64,000 bases of DNA from Sphingobacterium olei (GTDB lineage: Bacteria > Bacteroidota > Bacteroidia > Sphingobacteriales > Sphingobacteriaceae), in contig NZ_SUME01000003.1 in NCBI RefSeq assembly GCF_005048855.1, positions 310,001 to 374,000 on the forward strand, given 5' to 3'. Below the pieces are notes generated by a model. That model saw only the letters and a program-made list of their open reading frames with translations, had not been told where the DNA came from and did not search any database. The translations under genes and the position numbers were made by a program. Within the stretch, counting starts at the first letter, position 1. The number at the start of each line of letters is the position of its first letter. Positions 27,132-35,908 of this stretch are shown here, piece after piece.

Positions 27132-27611
27132 TTATCTTGGATCAACTAAGAATAAAGGTTGATCGTATTCAACAGGTTCTGCATCGTTGATTAAAATCTT
27201 AACGATTTTTCCAGAAACTTCAGATTCAATTTCGTTAAATAACTTCATTGCTTCTACAATGCACAACACTTTTCCGGGTGTGATCTCATCACCTACGTTC
27301 ACGAAAGCTCCTTTATCTGGGCCTGATGAACGATAAAATGTACCAATCATTGGAGACTTTATCGTGATAAAGTTCGCTTCTTCGTTGACTACTGTTGCCG
27401 CTGGCACCGGTGCACTAACCGCTGTTGGAGCTGCTACTGCAGGAGGTGCTGCTACAACGGGTGCCGTAGGAACTGAAGCCGTTACGTAAGTAGGCTCCTG
27501 ATTGGTTTTTATTGTTATCTTGAAATCCTTTTCTTCAATTGATACTTCATTCACACCTGATTTTGATACAAATTTAATCAGGTCTTGAATTTGTTTGATA
27601 TCCATACTCAT
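27132..27611 (-). CDS. accB: biotin carboxyl carrier protein of acetyl-CoA carboxylase
   Basis: This 159-residue protein has an N-terminal domain, an Ala/Pro/Val-rich flexible linker (about 48-75) and a biotinyl domain with the modification site Lys123 in EAMKLFNEI. The biotin arm carries CO2 between AccC and the carboxyltransferase. Its own promoter-like elements lie upstream (27655-27686), 190 bp after fabH, so accBC may be expressed partly apart from plsX-fabH. Confidence 0.95.
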   Translation of the reverse strand: MSMDIKQIQDLIKFVSKSGVNEVSIEEKDFKITIKTNQEPTYVTASVPTAPVVAAPPAVAAPTAVSAPVPAATVVNEEANFITIKSPMIGTFYRSSGPDKGAFVNVGDEITPGKVLCIVEAMKLFNEIESEVSGKIVKILINDAEPVEYDQPLFLVDPR

Positions 27612-27654
27612 ATTGGAAGGGTTTGATTTAATGTTTTCTATAAAAATTAGCTCT

Positions 27655-27686
27655 TAAACTTAGATAAATTTGTTTTTAAATACAAA
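27655..27686 (-). promoter_or_regulatory. putative accBC promoter
   Basis: On the minus strand TTTG (27686-27683) is followed after 20 bp by TAAGTTTA (27662-27655), one base off TAnnTTTG and preceded by TTATC, as at two other promoters here. It lies 44 bp upstream of the accB start codon. Confidence 0.45.
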
Positions 27687-27801
27687 TTATTCATCAATGT
27701 TCGTTTTTATGGCATGAATGAGCGCTAGGCGGTTTATAGCTTTCTCTCTCCTATGCCTTTAAAAAATTAAATATTGAGGAAATATAATAAAAAAGATTGG
27801 C

Positions 27802-28791
27802 TTAATAAGCCCATTTTAAATAAACTGATCCCCAGGTGAATCCTCCACCAAATGCAGCTAATATTAAATTGTCTCCTTTTTTTAATTTATCCTCCCATTC
27901 CCATAAACACATGGGAATAGTGGCGCTTGTTGTATTTCCATATTTATGGATATTTACCATTACTTTTTCTTCCGGCAAACCTGCACGTTCTGCCGTCGCA
28001 TCTATGATGCGTTTATTTGCTTGATGTGGTACTAACCATGCTACATCTTCAGAAGTTAAGTTGTTTCTCTCCATTACTTCGGCCGCTACATCAGCCATAT
28101 TTGTAACAGCGAATTTGAATACGGTACGACCTTCTTGGTATGCGTAATGTAGTCCGGCATCAACGGTTTGATGTGAAGCAGGATGTAAGGAACCTCCACC
28201 TTTTATGTTGAGAAATTGTCCGCCTGAACCGTCTGTTTTTAACAGCGAATCTTGAAGCCCATTGCCTTCGGTGTCTGGTTCTAATAATACAGCACCACAT
28301 CCATCACCAAATAAAATACAGGTATTACGGTCTGTGTAATTTACGACGGAAGACATTTTATCAGCCCCTACGACAAGGACTTTCTTGTGCTTACCGGACT
28401 CGATAAATTGTGCTCCTGTAGTTAATCCAAATAAAAAACCGGAACAGGCAGCTTGTAAATCGTAGCCCCACGCCTTTTTTGCGCCTATTTTGTCGGCTAG
28501 AATATTAGCCGTAGCAGGGAAAAGCATGTCGGGAGTACTGGTACAGAAAATGATTAATTCAATCTCTTCTGCCGAAATCCCTCTTTTTTCTAACAATCCT
28601 TTTACTGCTGGAACGGCTAAATCAGAAGTGGCTAAGCCTTCTCCTTTTAAAATACGACGTTCTTTGATACCTGTACGACTGACAATCCATTCGTCATTCG
28701 TTTCTACCATAGATTCCAACTCTTTGTTGGTCAGGATATAATCTGGTACATAACCATTTACAGCGGTAATAGCCGCATGAACTTTAGACAT
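27802..28791 (-). CDS. fabH: 3-oxoacyl-ACP synthase III (KASIII)
   Basis: This 329-residue protein has the KASIII triad: Cys116 in [12 protein letters not shown], His in [11 protein letters not shown] near 257 and Asn in [11 protein letters not shown] near 287. The N-terminal [16 protein letters not shown] is also diagnostic. It condenses acetyl-CoA with malonyl-ACP to begin fatty-acid synthesis. It lies 6 bp after plsX, the classical order. Confidence 0.95.
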   Translation of the reverse strand: MSKVHAAITAVNGYVPDYILTNKELESMVETNDEWIVSRTGIKERRILKGEGLATSDLAVPAVKGLLEKRGISAEEIELIIFCTSTPDMLFPATANILADKIGAKKAWGYDLQAACSGFLFGLTTGAQFIESGKHKKVLVVGADKMSSVVNYTDRNTCILFGDGCGAVLLEPDTEGNGLQDSLLKTDGSGGQFLNIKGGGSLHPASHQTVDAGLHYAYQEGRTVFKFAVTNMADVAAEVMERNNLTSEDVAWLVPHQANKRIIDATAERAGLPEEKVMVNIHKYGNTTSATIPMCLWEWEDKLKKGDNLILAAFGGGFTWGSVYLKWAY

Positions 28792-28797
28792 ATGTTT

Positions 28798-29736
28798 TTA
28801 ATTGAAAGCAGATTTGATCTTATCGATAAATTTTGACACGATCATATCTTTTGATAGTAATACCATATTTTTAATAGCCTCAGGAGTAGAAATGCCGTGC
28901 CCTATTATTACGGGTGCATTTACACCTAATACCGGGCTTCCCCCATACTGCTCATAGTTGAACCTATCAAAAAAATCATCTTTAATTCCCTTTTTTAAGG
29001 TCACTACATAAAATGATTCAGCAAGTTTTAAAACGACATTGCCTGTATAACCATCACATACATATACATCTGCATGATCGGAAAAGAGATCTCTACCTTC
29101 TGCATTGCCTATGAAATTGATTTTGGAATTTGATTTAAGTAGTGGATAGGTTGATATTGTTAGATTGTTGCCTTTTTCTTCTTCTTCGCCAATGTTTAGA
29201 AGACCTACTTTCGGATTTTGTACACCGTATACGTGTTCTGAGTAAAGACTTCCTAGGATGGCAAATTGATTTAACATTTCGGGTTTGCAATCTGCATTGG
29301 CTCCTACATCCAGTAAAATACCGAAACCGCTTTTTAATTTAGGTACATTCGTCGCAATAGCAGGACGTATTACCCCGGGGATAGTTTTTACACTGAACAT
29401 CGATCCGACCAGCATAGCACCAGTATTACCTGCTGAAGCAAAGGAATCGATCTTGCCTTCTTTCAGAAACTCGAAGCCTTTTGATATGCTTGAGTTTGGC
29501 TTTTGCGAGATTGCTTTTGTAGGATGCTCGTGCATGGAGATGACCTCCGGAGCGTGTACATAGTCAAATAAAGATGAATCTGCTCCAGTCTCTTCAATAC
29601 GCTTTTTGATATCAGCCTCGTCGCCGAACAACACAATATGCTGGTGCTTATCGAGTGATTTTTGCGCTTCTATAGCGCCTACTATTGTAGCATCAGGGGC
29701 ATAATCTCCTCCTAATACGTCTAAACCAATCCTCAT
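28798..29736 (-). CDS. plsX: phosphate acyltransferase PlsX
   Basis: This 312-residue protein starts MRIGLDVLGGDYAPDATIVG, the PlsX signature, and contains SAGNTGAMLVGSMF and YVCDGYTGNVVLKLAE. PlsX turns acyl-ACP into acyl-phosphate for phospholipid synthesis. It lies between rpmF and fabH as in many bacteria, coupling membrane lipid supply to ribosome genes. Confidence 0.95.
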   Translation of the reverse strand: MRIGLDVLGGDYAPDATIVGAIEAQKSLDKHQHIVLFGDEADIKKRIEETGADSSLFDYVHAPEVISMHEHPTKAISQKPNSSISKGFEFLKEGKIDSFASAGNTGAMLVGSMFSVKTIPGVIRPAIATNVPKLKSGFGILLDVGANADCKPEMLNQFAILGSLYSEHVYGVQNPKVGLLNIGEEEEKGNNLTISTYPLLKSNSKINFIGNAEGRDLFSDHADVYVCDGYTGNVVLKLAESFYVVTLKKGIKDDFFDRFNYEQYGGSPVLGVNAPVIIGHGISTPEAIKNMVLLSKDMIVSKFIDKIKSAFN

Positions 29737-29767
29737 TCGTTATTATTTATCTAAATCAATAATACGC

Positions 29768-29826
29768 AAAAAACATCCCAAAGTAAAGCATAAAATTCAA
29801 ATTTTACGCTTATTTGGGATGTTTAA
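29768..29826 (-). terminator. long hairpin between rpmF and plsX
   Basis: AAACATCCCAAA near 29771 pairs with TTTGGGATGTTT near 29813, and the inner sequence AAGCATAAAATT/AATTTTACGCTT extends the stem with few mismatches. T-runs lie outside the stem on both strands. It follows the rpmF stop codon by about 20 bp on the minus strand, so it probably terminates or attenuates transcription before plsX. Confidence 0.65.
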
Positions 29827-29843
29827 TTTTTTAAAGATATACT

Positions 29844-30035
29844 TTAGACAACTGCAGTATTTTCAATAATTAATTTACCGTTGTAGTATAAATTGCCATC
29901 TACAGTATACGCGCGGTGAGGTAAGTGAACTGCTCCAGTTTCTTTACACACTGTTAATGTAGGTGCTTCTGCTTTATAATGTGTTCTTCTCTTGTCTCTT
30001 CTCGATTTCGAAGTCTTACGCTTTGGATGTGCCAT
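29844..30035 (-). CDS. rpmF: 50S ribosomal protein L32
   Basis: This 63-residue protein has the L32 N-terminus [20 protein letters not shown] and the Bacteroidota-type middle [16 protein letters not shown]. Only one cysteine remains of the CxxC zinc-ribbon pairs found in many L32 proteins, which appears normal for this phylum. It follows the yceD-like gene by 15 bp, the usual pairing. Confidence 0.95.
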   Translation of the reverse strand: MAHPKRKTSKSRRDKRRTHYKAEAPTLTVCKETGAVHLPHRAYTVDGNLYYNGKLIIENTAVV

Positions 30036-30050
30036 CTCGTATTTTGTTTT

Positions 30051-30593
30051 TTAATTGTTCTTAATATTCTTTAATGCTGCCCAGCGTGGGTCTATTTTCT
30101 CTTCTTCACTCGATGATTCTTCTTCCTGTTGACTGCTGTTGTTGATTTTTGACAACATTTCTGCATCACAAGTGAGATTTATGCCTTGCTCGCTACATTT
30201 TGCATAATAGGGGACTCTGACATTAATGTATTCGTATAAAAGACCTGCAATATCCAATTCATAATCTGTCTTAGATAGTACAAGCACTTCCTCGGTGTCG
30301 TTATCCCATTCTTCATTTACAAATTTGACAATCAATCGCTCGGTAAATTGTAGCGGAGAATCAAACTCATTAAGGCAAACATCACATGTCAACGTTATCG
30401 TCCCCTCAATATTGAAGTTCACGATTAACATGCTTTCCTGCTTCTGTAGTTGAACCAGGGCTTTTAACTTGCCATTTTTTACTAATGAATGCGCGTAGCA
30501 GTCAAAGAACTTATCATCTATTTCAAACTCAAAATCGTGCTTTCCTGCAGTCAAGCCTGAAAAAGGTATTCTATATTGTTTTAGATACTTCAC
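30051..30593 (-). CDS. DUF177/YceD family protein
   Basis: This 180-residue protein of the DUF177 (YceD) family lies just upstream of rpmF as expected. The CDVCLNEF cysteine pair near residue 92 and the acidic C-terminus SSQQEEESSSEEEKIDPRWA are typical. In other organisms the family is linked to 23S rRNA accumulation; its exact role is not settled. Cytoplasmic. Confidence 0.85.
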   Translation of the reverse strand: MKYLKQYRIPFSGLTAGKHDFEFEIDDKFFDCYAHSLVKNGKLKALVQLQKQESMLIVNFNIEGTITLTCDVCLNEFDSPLQFTERLIVKFVNEEWDNDTEEVLVLSKTDYELDIAGLLYEYINVRVPYYAKCSEQGINLTCDAEMLSKINNSSQQEEESSSEEEKIDPRWAALKNIKNN

Positions 30594-30663
30594 AATCTTG
30601 TATTTGAGCCTGCAAAATTAATCTTTTTAACGATACTTTGCAATTTTTTATGAAAATACTTTT

Positions 30664-31335
30664 TTAGTCCTCTTCACCATAGTATTTGGTGCCCAATTCT
30701 ATTTTCTCTCTGCCACTCGCCATTCTCCATTTATTTGTGTCGCGTAGCGAATAGGCACAGCCGCAATATTCCTGCATGTAAAACTTTTCCCTTTTACTGA
30801 TTTCCAGCATGCGTGCAGAACCTCCTTTTTTGCGCCAGTTAAACGTCCAGTAATCCATGTTTGGATACCGGGATGCTGCGCGAAGCCCACAGTCATTGAT
30901 CTGTTCCATGTTTTTCCAACGCGAAATCCCCAATGAACTCGATATAACATCAAATCCATTTTCTGCTGCATATGCTGCCGTTTTTTCAAAACGCATGTCA
31001 AAACACATGGTACAACGGACACCTCGCTCAGGTTCATGTTCCATGCCTTTCGCCAAGTCAAACCAGTTGTCTACATCGTAATCTGCATCGATGAATGGAA
31101 TATTATGTTTTTCTGCAAAACGGATATTTTCATCTTTGCGGATGTCGTATTCTTTGCGCGGATGTATATTCGGATTGTAAAAATAGATGGTGAAATCAAT
31201 ATCAGAGGAAATCAACGCTTCCATTACTTCTCCCGCACAAGGGGCGCAGCAAGAATGTAAAAGTAGTTTTTTACCAGCATTGGGGAGACTTAACTTTTCC
31301 CGTGTCAGTTCGTTATTGCTATCCATGGTTTTCAT
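30664..31335 (-). CDS. queH: epoxyqueuosine reductase QueH
   Basis: This is the QueH family (formerly DUF208). Diagnostic cysteines appear as [20 protein letters not shown] and CGCAYS, which hold the iron-sulfur cluster and nearby metal. [17 protein letters not shown] and [15 protein letters not shown] are also conserved. QueH reduces epoxyqueuosine to queuosine in tRNA, replacing QueG. An open frame extends to 31431, but the first 32 residues do not look like the family, so I place the start at 31335 ([10 protein letters not shown]) or 31326. Confidence 0.9.
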   Translation of the reverse strand: MKTMDSNNELTREKLSLPNAGKKLLLHSCCAPCAGEVMEALISSDIDFTIYFYNPNIHPRKEYDIRKDENIRFAEKHNIPFIDADYDVDNWFDLAKGMEHEPERGVRCTMCFDMRFEKTAAYAAENGFDVISSSLGISRWKNMEQINDCGLRAASRYPNMDYWTFNWRKKGGSARMLEISKREKFYMQEYCGCAYSLRDTNKWRMASGREKIELGTKYYGEED

Positions 31336-31495
31336 TTCAGATGTTGCAATTTTAAGCAAATACGTCGATATTTTAAAACATAAAATAATTTGTGGCGTTA
31401 TTGTTGCTTTTTTCGTTCCAATAAAATGCACATAATCTAAATTATGAATTGCATTTTTTAACTATTCGGTTTTCGTGAATGCAAAGCATTTTATC

Positions 31496-31503
31496 TAAGT
31501 TTG
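31496..31503 (+). promoter_or_regulatory. -7 box of the beta-propeller-like lipoprotein gene
   Basis: TAAGTTTG matches TAnnTTTG and is preceded by TTATC, as upstream of the genes at 1491 and 27611. A TTCG lies 20 bp upstream as a weak -33. The likely start codon is at 31533. Confidence 0.5.
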
Positions 31504-31532
31504 TAACATATAATAAATGCCATCATTATACA

Positions 31533-32651
31533 ATGAATAGATCTATATATACAATAGTAACATTGATCTCGCTGATTTGTTTCAGTAGCTGTCAACGCGA
31601 TGATGACGAGCCTATTAAGGCCCTTAAGCCTATTTCGAGACTCTATATTTCTACTTCTAACTATCAAGCGAATACAACTTCGCCCGCACTGTACAACGTT
31701 TTTGTAGTATCTCCTGCAGATTCTAATACGTTTAATATAGACCCGTTTTCTCGTCATGCCTCTTCCGCATTTGGAGGTAGCGCAATACATTTCAGTCCGT
31801 ATGCACAGAGTATATTTCAAAGCAGTATGAATGCACCGGCGTATCGGGATACATCCATATATAACATGCCTGTGAGCGATAAAGGGGTGATCTCGAACGG
31901 CAATGTATTTGGTAACCGCAGATTTGATAACGTAAAAGGATTGTGGTATTATGTTCATAATATCCCTGGAAATACAACAAATGTGACGAATAACTATTTG
32001 TTGATGACAAATTTGGGTGTGGATACCGTGAGCCTCTTTGTGATAGATCAACCCAGAAATAGAAGAGGATTTGTCCGGCCGCGACATGAGTTGATGTTGG
32101 ATTACCGTCCCTGGGGCATACAGATGGATGGGGATGACTTGCTACTCTCCCGGACTGAAAATAATGGTGGGGTAGTTGTATATAAGAATTTGCCGGCTGC
32201 ACTTGGTCGTGATACCATTCTTACTATAGAACCTACCTACGAATTTACCGTAAATGGCGCAAATAATATACGAGGCTTATCGTATTCTAGAAGCAAAGAT
32301 ATCTTAGCATTGACTGATTTTACAGGTACAGAGAACGTGGGCGATGGTCGTATTTTGATCTTCGATAATTTCTCCCAAAACACAACTACAGGTACGATTG
32401 TGCCAACTCGTATTATAACTGGAGCGAATACACTTTTACAACAACCTCTTGATGTCGCCTTGGATACACGGGAAGGTGAAGATGATGCACTATTTATTTA
32501 TGTAGCGGATGCGGGCCCCGAAACCCGAAACATTTTACGATTCAAACTATCGGATAATGGTAATGTTGAGCCGGATCAGGTTTTGGAAATTTTAAACACC
32601 CGACAGACACCACAATCTATATCGCTAGACTCTAGGGGAGTGAATAGGTAA
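31533..32651 (+). CDS. lipoprotein, probable beta-propeller-like repeat protein
   Basis: The start at 31533 gives a clean lipoprotein signal (MNRSIYTIVTLISLICFSSC with lipobox FSSC) after which QRDDDEP keeps it in the envelope. The upstream ATG at 31479 lies before the promoter-like box and is unlikely. The mature chain of about 350 residues has repeated strand-turn segments (GNVFGNRRFDNVKGLWYYVH; GLSYSRSKDILALTDFTG; DVALDTREGEDDALFIYVAD) resembling NHL/SMP30-type propellers, but no family is certain. It converges on the next gene with only 2 bp between the stops. Confidence 0.6.
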   Translation: MNRSIYTIVTLISLICFSSCQRDDDEPIKALKPISRLYISTSNYQANTTSPALYNVFVVSPADSNTFNIDPFSRHASSAFGGSAIHFSPYAQSIFQSSMNAPAYRDTSIYNMPVSDKGVISNGNVFGNRRFDNVKGLWYYVHNIPGNTTNVTNNYLLMTNLGVDTVSLFVIDQPRNRRGFVRPRHELMLDYRPWGIQMDGDDLLLSRTENNGGVVVYKNLPAALGRDTILTIEPTYEFTVNGANNIRGLSYSRSKDILALTDFTGTENVGDGRILIFDNFSQNTTTGTIVPTRIITGANTLLQQPLDVALDTREGEDDALFIYVADAGPETRNILRFKLSDNGNVEPDQVLEILNTRQTPQSISLDSRGVNR

Positions 32652-32653
32652 TT

Positions 32654-33502
32654 TCAATCTTCTTCTAAGATTTGAAGCAAAAGACTTATCTCGTCTTTTT
32701 TTTCTATATTCCCTTGATTCTCATAGGCTGTCATTAAATTACGTAAGACACGTTTTACAATGGCTAAATTGGAACAAGGCAATATGTAGTCATCCGATGG
32801 GGGAAGATTTAATTGTTTGAGAAAAGATAAGATATCTTCCTGCTTCATGATTTGACCCCTATTGAAAATGTTGATATAAAACAACGGTAGGTTTTCAGCT
32901 TCATTGTCGACATACGCTGCCACGAAATGTTTAGGCAGATTAATTCCATAAATTGGAATATCTAATTTCTGCGCGACAATTGTGTAAATGCAGGATAATG
33001 TGATTGGGTTTCCTTTCTTAGACTCCAATACTTTATGAATAAAAGAGTTTTGTGGGTCGTGATAATTCGTTGTATTGCCCGATAGGCCGAACTCCCTAAA
33101 TAAGATGTTATTTAATAGTTTTACTTTCTCAATAGGGCTCATATCATACATGAGATGGTACCAGGCATTTCTGCGCAATTCTGCAATCTGAAAGTGTACG
33201 ACATCTTCGTCAAGAGCGGGATATTGATACCTGTTAACGATAAGTAGCCCTTCTAATAAGTCATCGCTATTACTTATTTTCCAGAGCTGGAGTTCATGTT
33301 TTATCTGATCAAATTGAATCCGATGTATAATGTTCTCTATCCGGGTTTGTGACAGCACGTCAAACGATGCTTCCCAGAATTCCTCCAGAAGAGGAATAAC
33401 TTCCGGGCCACAGGTCACAAGATGCTGCTCAACCTGACTGAATATTTCGCTGTCAGGATCATCTAGTAAAGAAATCAACGCCTTTAGTTCCTTCTCCTTC
33501 AT
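32654..33502 (-). CDS. SirB1-like transglutaminase-core protein
   Basis: This 282-residue cytoplasmic protein belongs to the SirB1/Transglut_core2 family. The conserved stretch SKKGNPITLSCIYTIVAQKL carries the cysteine equivalent of the transglutaminase core, and GINLPKHFVAAYVDNE carries the histidine region. The N-terminal part is helical, HEAT-like. Function of these proteins is poorly known. It appears as a single gene. Confidence 0.78.
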   Translation of the reverse strand: MKEKELKALISLLDDPDSEIFSQVEQHLVTCGPEVIPLLEEFWEASFDVLSQTRIENIIHRIQFDQIKHELQLWKISNSDDLLEGLLIVNRYQYPALDEDVVHFQIAELRRNAWYHLMYDMSPIEKVKLLNNILFREFGLSGNTTNYHDPQNSFIHKVLESKKGNPITLSCIYTIVAQKLDIPIYGINLPKHFVAAYVDNEAENLPLFYINIFNRGQIMKQEDILSFLKQLNLPPSDDYILPCSNLAIVKRVLRNLMTAYENQGNIEKKDEISLLLQILEED

Positions 33503-33635
33503 AGTCGAATTTAACGAAAAATTATTTAGATTACAAGTTGTCGCTTGAATTGTGGTGATTTTAGCGCTTTAAAGGTCTTTTTCCTAATATTCATGTTATT
33601 TATGAAAAAATCGTAAAGTTATGGGAATAATCCTT

Positions 33636-34295
33636 CTATTTTACCTGCCCATCCAACAGATTAATGATTCTGTTTCCATAGGTGGCATTTTTCTCCGAAT
33701 GGGTTACCTGTATGATCGTCACACCGTCTTTATTGAGTTGGCTAAACAGTTCCATAACCTCCGTCCCTTGTTGTGAATTGAGGTTGCCTGTAGGTTCATC
33801 GGCAAGTAATACTTTTGGAGATGTCGCCAAAGCACGGGCAATTCCGACCACCTGTTGCTGCCCACCGGAAAGCTGTGCTGGGAATAAATCTTTCTTGCCG
33901 ACAATCCCGAATCTATCAAGCATATCTCCGACAACAGCTTTGCATTCAGAAGAGGATAACCCTTTGTACAATAGGGGAGTTTCGATATTTTCATAAACTG
34001 TAAGCTCGTCGATGAGGTGATAGGACTGGAAGACGAAGCCGATATGTGATTGAAAAAGCTGATTGCGTTGTTTCTTCTTTAAAGCATACACGTCTTCACC
34101 CATGAAAATGTATTTTCCTTCGTTGGGCTCATCCAGATCCCCCAGGATATGAAGTAATGTTGATTTCCCCGAACCGGAGGGACCCATGATAGAGACGAAT
34201 TCGCCCTGGTCGATCGTCAGGTTGATATCCTTGAGCACAAAACTACGCGCTCCGCCAACGGTGTACCATTTGAATGTGTTATTTAGTTGTATCAT
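33636..34295 (-). CDS. ABC transporter ATP-binding protein, MacB/LolD type (orphan)
   Basis: This 219-residue protein has Walker A GPSGSGKSTLLHILG, Q-loop HIGFVFQSYHLI, signature LSGGQQQVVGIARAL and Walker B VLLADEPTGNLNSQQG. This is the MacB/LolD subclass that drives FtsX-like permeases. The signature normally reads QQRV; here it is QQQV. No permease gene is adjacent. Five permeases of exactly the matching type lie about 17.6 kb away on the same strand and could use it. The upstream region carries paired palindromes and a sigma-54-like box. Confidence 0.9.
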   Translation of the reverse strand: MIQLNNTFKWYTVGGARSFVLKDINLTIDQGEFVSIMGPSGSGKSTLLHILGDLDEPNEGKYIFMGEDVYALKKKQRNQLFQSHIGFVFQSYHLIDELTVYENIETPLLYKGLSSSECKAVVGDMLDRFGIVGKKDLFPAQLSGGQQQVVGIARALATSPKVLLADEPTGNLNSQQGTEVMELFSQLNKDGVTIIQVTHSEKNATYGNRIINLLDGQVK

Positions 34296-34331
34296 TGTTC
34301 TCGTATTCAGATCTAAGATATGCGACTTTAA

Positions 34332-34364
34332 ATTAATTGTAATTCTAGCCAGATTACAATTAAT
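34332..34364. repeat. perfect 12-bp inverted repeat
   Basis: ATTAATTGTAAT (34332-34343) and ATTACAATTAAT (34353-34364) are exact inverted arms around a nine-base loop. They lie 37-69 bp upstream of the ABC ATPase start codon, within the expected promoter/leader. Confidence 0.75.
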
Positions 34365-34371
34365 AAGCCAA
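34355..34371 (-). promoter_or_regulatory. candidate sigma-54 promoter
   Basis: The minus strand reads TTGGCTTATTAATTGTA. It resembles the sigma-54 consensus TTGGCAC-N4-TTGCA, with the -24 TTGGC intact and the -12 GC replaced by GT. It faces the ABC ATPase gene and lies 60-110 bp downstream of the paired palindromes, the usual enhancer distance. Confidence 0.35.
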
Positions 34372-34424
34372 TGGTCTATGTGGTTTATTATTAATATGTT
34401 GCCGTTTCTCGGTGTTTGCGCTAC

Positions 34425-34461
34425 TGTTCGATTTCGAACATTTACTGTGCGCCTACGGACA
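34425..34461. promoter_or_regulatory. two enhancer-like palindromes of the form TGTnCGn4CGnACA
   Basis: TGTTCGATTTCGAACA (34425-34440) and TGTGCGCCTACGGACA (34446-34461) share the pattern TGTnCGnnnnCGnACA. Their starts are 21 bp apart, two helical turns, which would place bound dimers on one face. Outer arms CTACTGT (34421-34427) and ACAGTAG (34459-34465) give further symmetry. Such tandem sites are typical of response-regulator or sigma-54 activator binding. Confidence 0.55.
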
Positions 34462-34536
34462 GTAGAATATGCGTAGTATAGTGAGATAGTTGCCGTCGGT
34501 TAGATGGTGCTTTTTCGGCGCTTTATTGCCGCATAT

Positions 34537-34584
34537 AAAGCAGGTCAATCCAATTAGCCAGCTTGCTAATGGATTGACTGCTTT
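34537..34584. terminator. hairpin downstream of the hydrolase gene
   Basis: AAAGCAGGTCAATCCAATTAGC and GCTAATGGATTGACTGCTTT (34565-34584) pair along about 20 bp with two single-base bulges. It lies about 125 bp past the stop of the minus-strand hydrolase gene and may end the nine-gene locus. A T-rich tract follows on the plus strand rather than the minus strand, so termination efficiency is uncertain. Confidence 0.45.
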
Positions 34585-34710
34585 GTTATTTGATAGCTTT
34601 TTTGAGTATTATTCTGCAATAAAGCTGCTTTTGTCACTGGACTGGAAATAAAAAGAGCGTACGATGTAGAAAAATGAGATAAGTGCTTTTTTATGATGAT
34701 ATTGATTTAT

Positions 34711-35859
34711 TTATGTCCTGACCTTGTTTCCTGTCAAGATGAGTTTCACGGAAAATACCATAGTCGGATCCTGATACTCCCGGATTGTCTTTCTGATCGT
34801 TTCTAAGCTTCTTTTTACCTTTTTTCGGAACACAACCCGACCGTTCATCGTCACTGAAACCGGTTTATCCAGATCAAGGAGTTGATCGTTGAGGTTGATA
34901 TTGAGTTCCCTAAAAGTATTTTTGCTTACACAAATTTCGTTGCCTCTGATGCTGATCTCTGCAGTCGAACCCTTAACTTGGGCCACCGCAGGTGCAGACA
35001 ACCAGTAAAATCGGTGTTGTACCACATTGTCTTCCACCCATATTACTTTTTCCGGAAATGGGTTCCTTTTAAACGAAGCTAGCCAGGGTATCGCAACTGT
35101 ATCCCTTCGGTCCATCCAATGCGCCTTGTCGGCATACAAATGAAAGTCGTGTATAAATCCTTTCGGGTCGAGTCTCTGCAGGCTGTCTAATTTTCGGTTA
35201 AAATCAATAGCTAGGGTATTGCGGTGATAAGCCGTATCCCTGCCGCCCATATATATGGCGAAAGGAAGGTTCCGGAGATTGAGTGCATTAGCATCACCAG
35301 GGTGCCCTGCCATCATGGAAGCGGCCGCCCAACGGTCGGCCATCCGTGGTCCCAACTGAAACACACCGTCCCCACCTGCAGAGTAACCCAAAATATAGAC
35401 CTTATTAGGGTTAACATCCTCCAAAATCACTCCATAACAGATCAGGGAATCCAGCAGGTTATCGATGTGGTCTTCATGCCATAGATTCCAGGTATCTGTC
35501 GGCGCTCTAGGTACGATCACCAGACCTTCCGAAATTGGATACAATGTCCGTTGATTTTCCCATTGCTGATTATTTACTGCCGGCGGTGCATTTCCGCCAC
35601 CATGCAAAGAGATGTAGAGGCTACGGCCATCTGCGGGCTTTTCTCCAAAGGTTCTATAGGCGATGGGCATGGTGTACTTGCCAAATTTAATGATCCCTTC
35701 CGCCCACACCTTTTGTGCTGCAGGAAGTAAACGCTGTTTCTCCTGCGCCCACTCTTTAACCGAAAGCGCTTCCGCTTCCTTTTTGCTCAGTCCCTTCTGT
35801 GCAACAGAAGTACTGGTCATCATCAGTAAAATACCGATCCAAAGTATGCTGTGTTTCAT
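34711..35859 (-). CDS. secreted alpha/beta-hydrolase (esterase/depolymerase type)
   Basis: This 382-residue protein has a signal peptide (MKHSILWIGILLMMTSTSVAQ). The hydrolase core shows an oxyanion-side ISLHGGGNAPP, the nucleophile elbow LGYSAGGDGVFQLG, a probable catalytic Asp in YMGGRDTAYHRN and His in LYADKAHWMDRRD. The last 90 residues form a beta-rich accessory region (VSVTMNGRVVFRKKVKRSLE). It resembles secreted feruloyl-esterase or PHB-depolymerase-like enzymes; substrate unknown. It starts 49 bp after the second MutS-like gene and may be the last gene of the SusCD-ABC-MutS locus. Confidence 0.75.
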   Translation of the reverse strand: MKHSILWIGILLMMTSTSVAQKGLSKKEAEALSVKEWAQEKQRLLPAAQKVWAEGIIKFGKYTMPIAYRTFGEKPADGRSLYISLHGGGNAPPAVNNQQWENQRTLYPISEGLVIVPRAPTDTWNLWHEDHIDNLLDSLICYGVILEDVNPNKVYILGYSAGGDGVFQLGPRMADRWAAASMMAGHPGDANALNLRNLPFAIYMGGRDTAYHRNTLAIDFNRKLDSLQRLDPKGFIHDFHLYADKAHWMDRRDTVAIPWLASFKRNPFPEKVIWVEDNVVQHRFYWLSAPAVAQVKGSTAEISIRGNEICVSKNTFRELNINLNDQLLDLDKPVSVTMNGRVVFRKKVKRSLETIRKTIREYQDPTMVFSVKLILTGNKVRT

Positions 35860-35908
35860 TTGTATGTAATTATTTTAGAAGCGATTAAGCCTCTAATGTT
35901 TATGTGTT

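Larger units (their letters stand above)
34296..34710. other. gene-free regulatory region upstream of the orphan ABC ATPase
   Basis: No gene was found in these 415 bp. They contain a perfect 12-bp inverted repeat (34332-34364), a possible sigma-54 promoter (34355-34371), two equally built palindromes (34425-34440 and 34446-34461), and a hairpin (34537-34584) downstream of the hydrolase gene. Confidence 0.7.
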
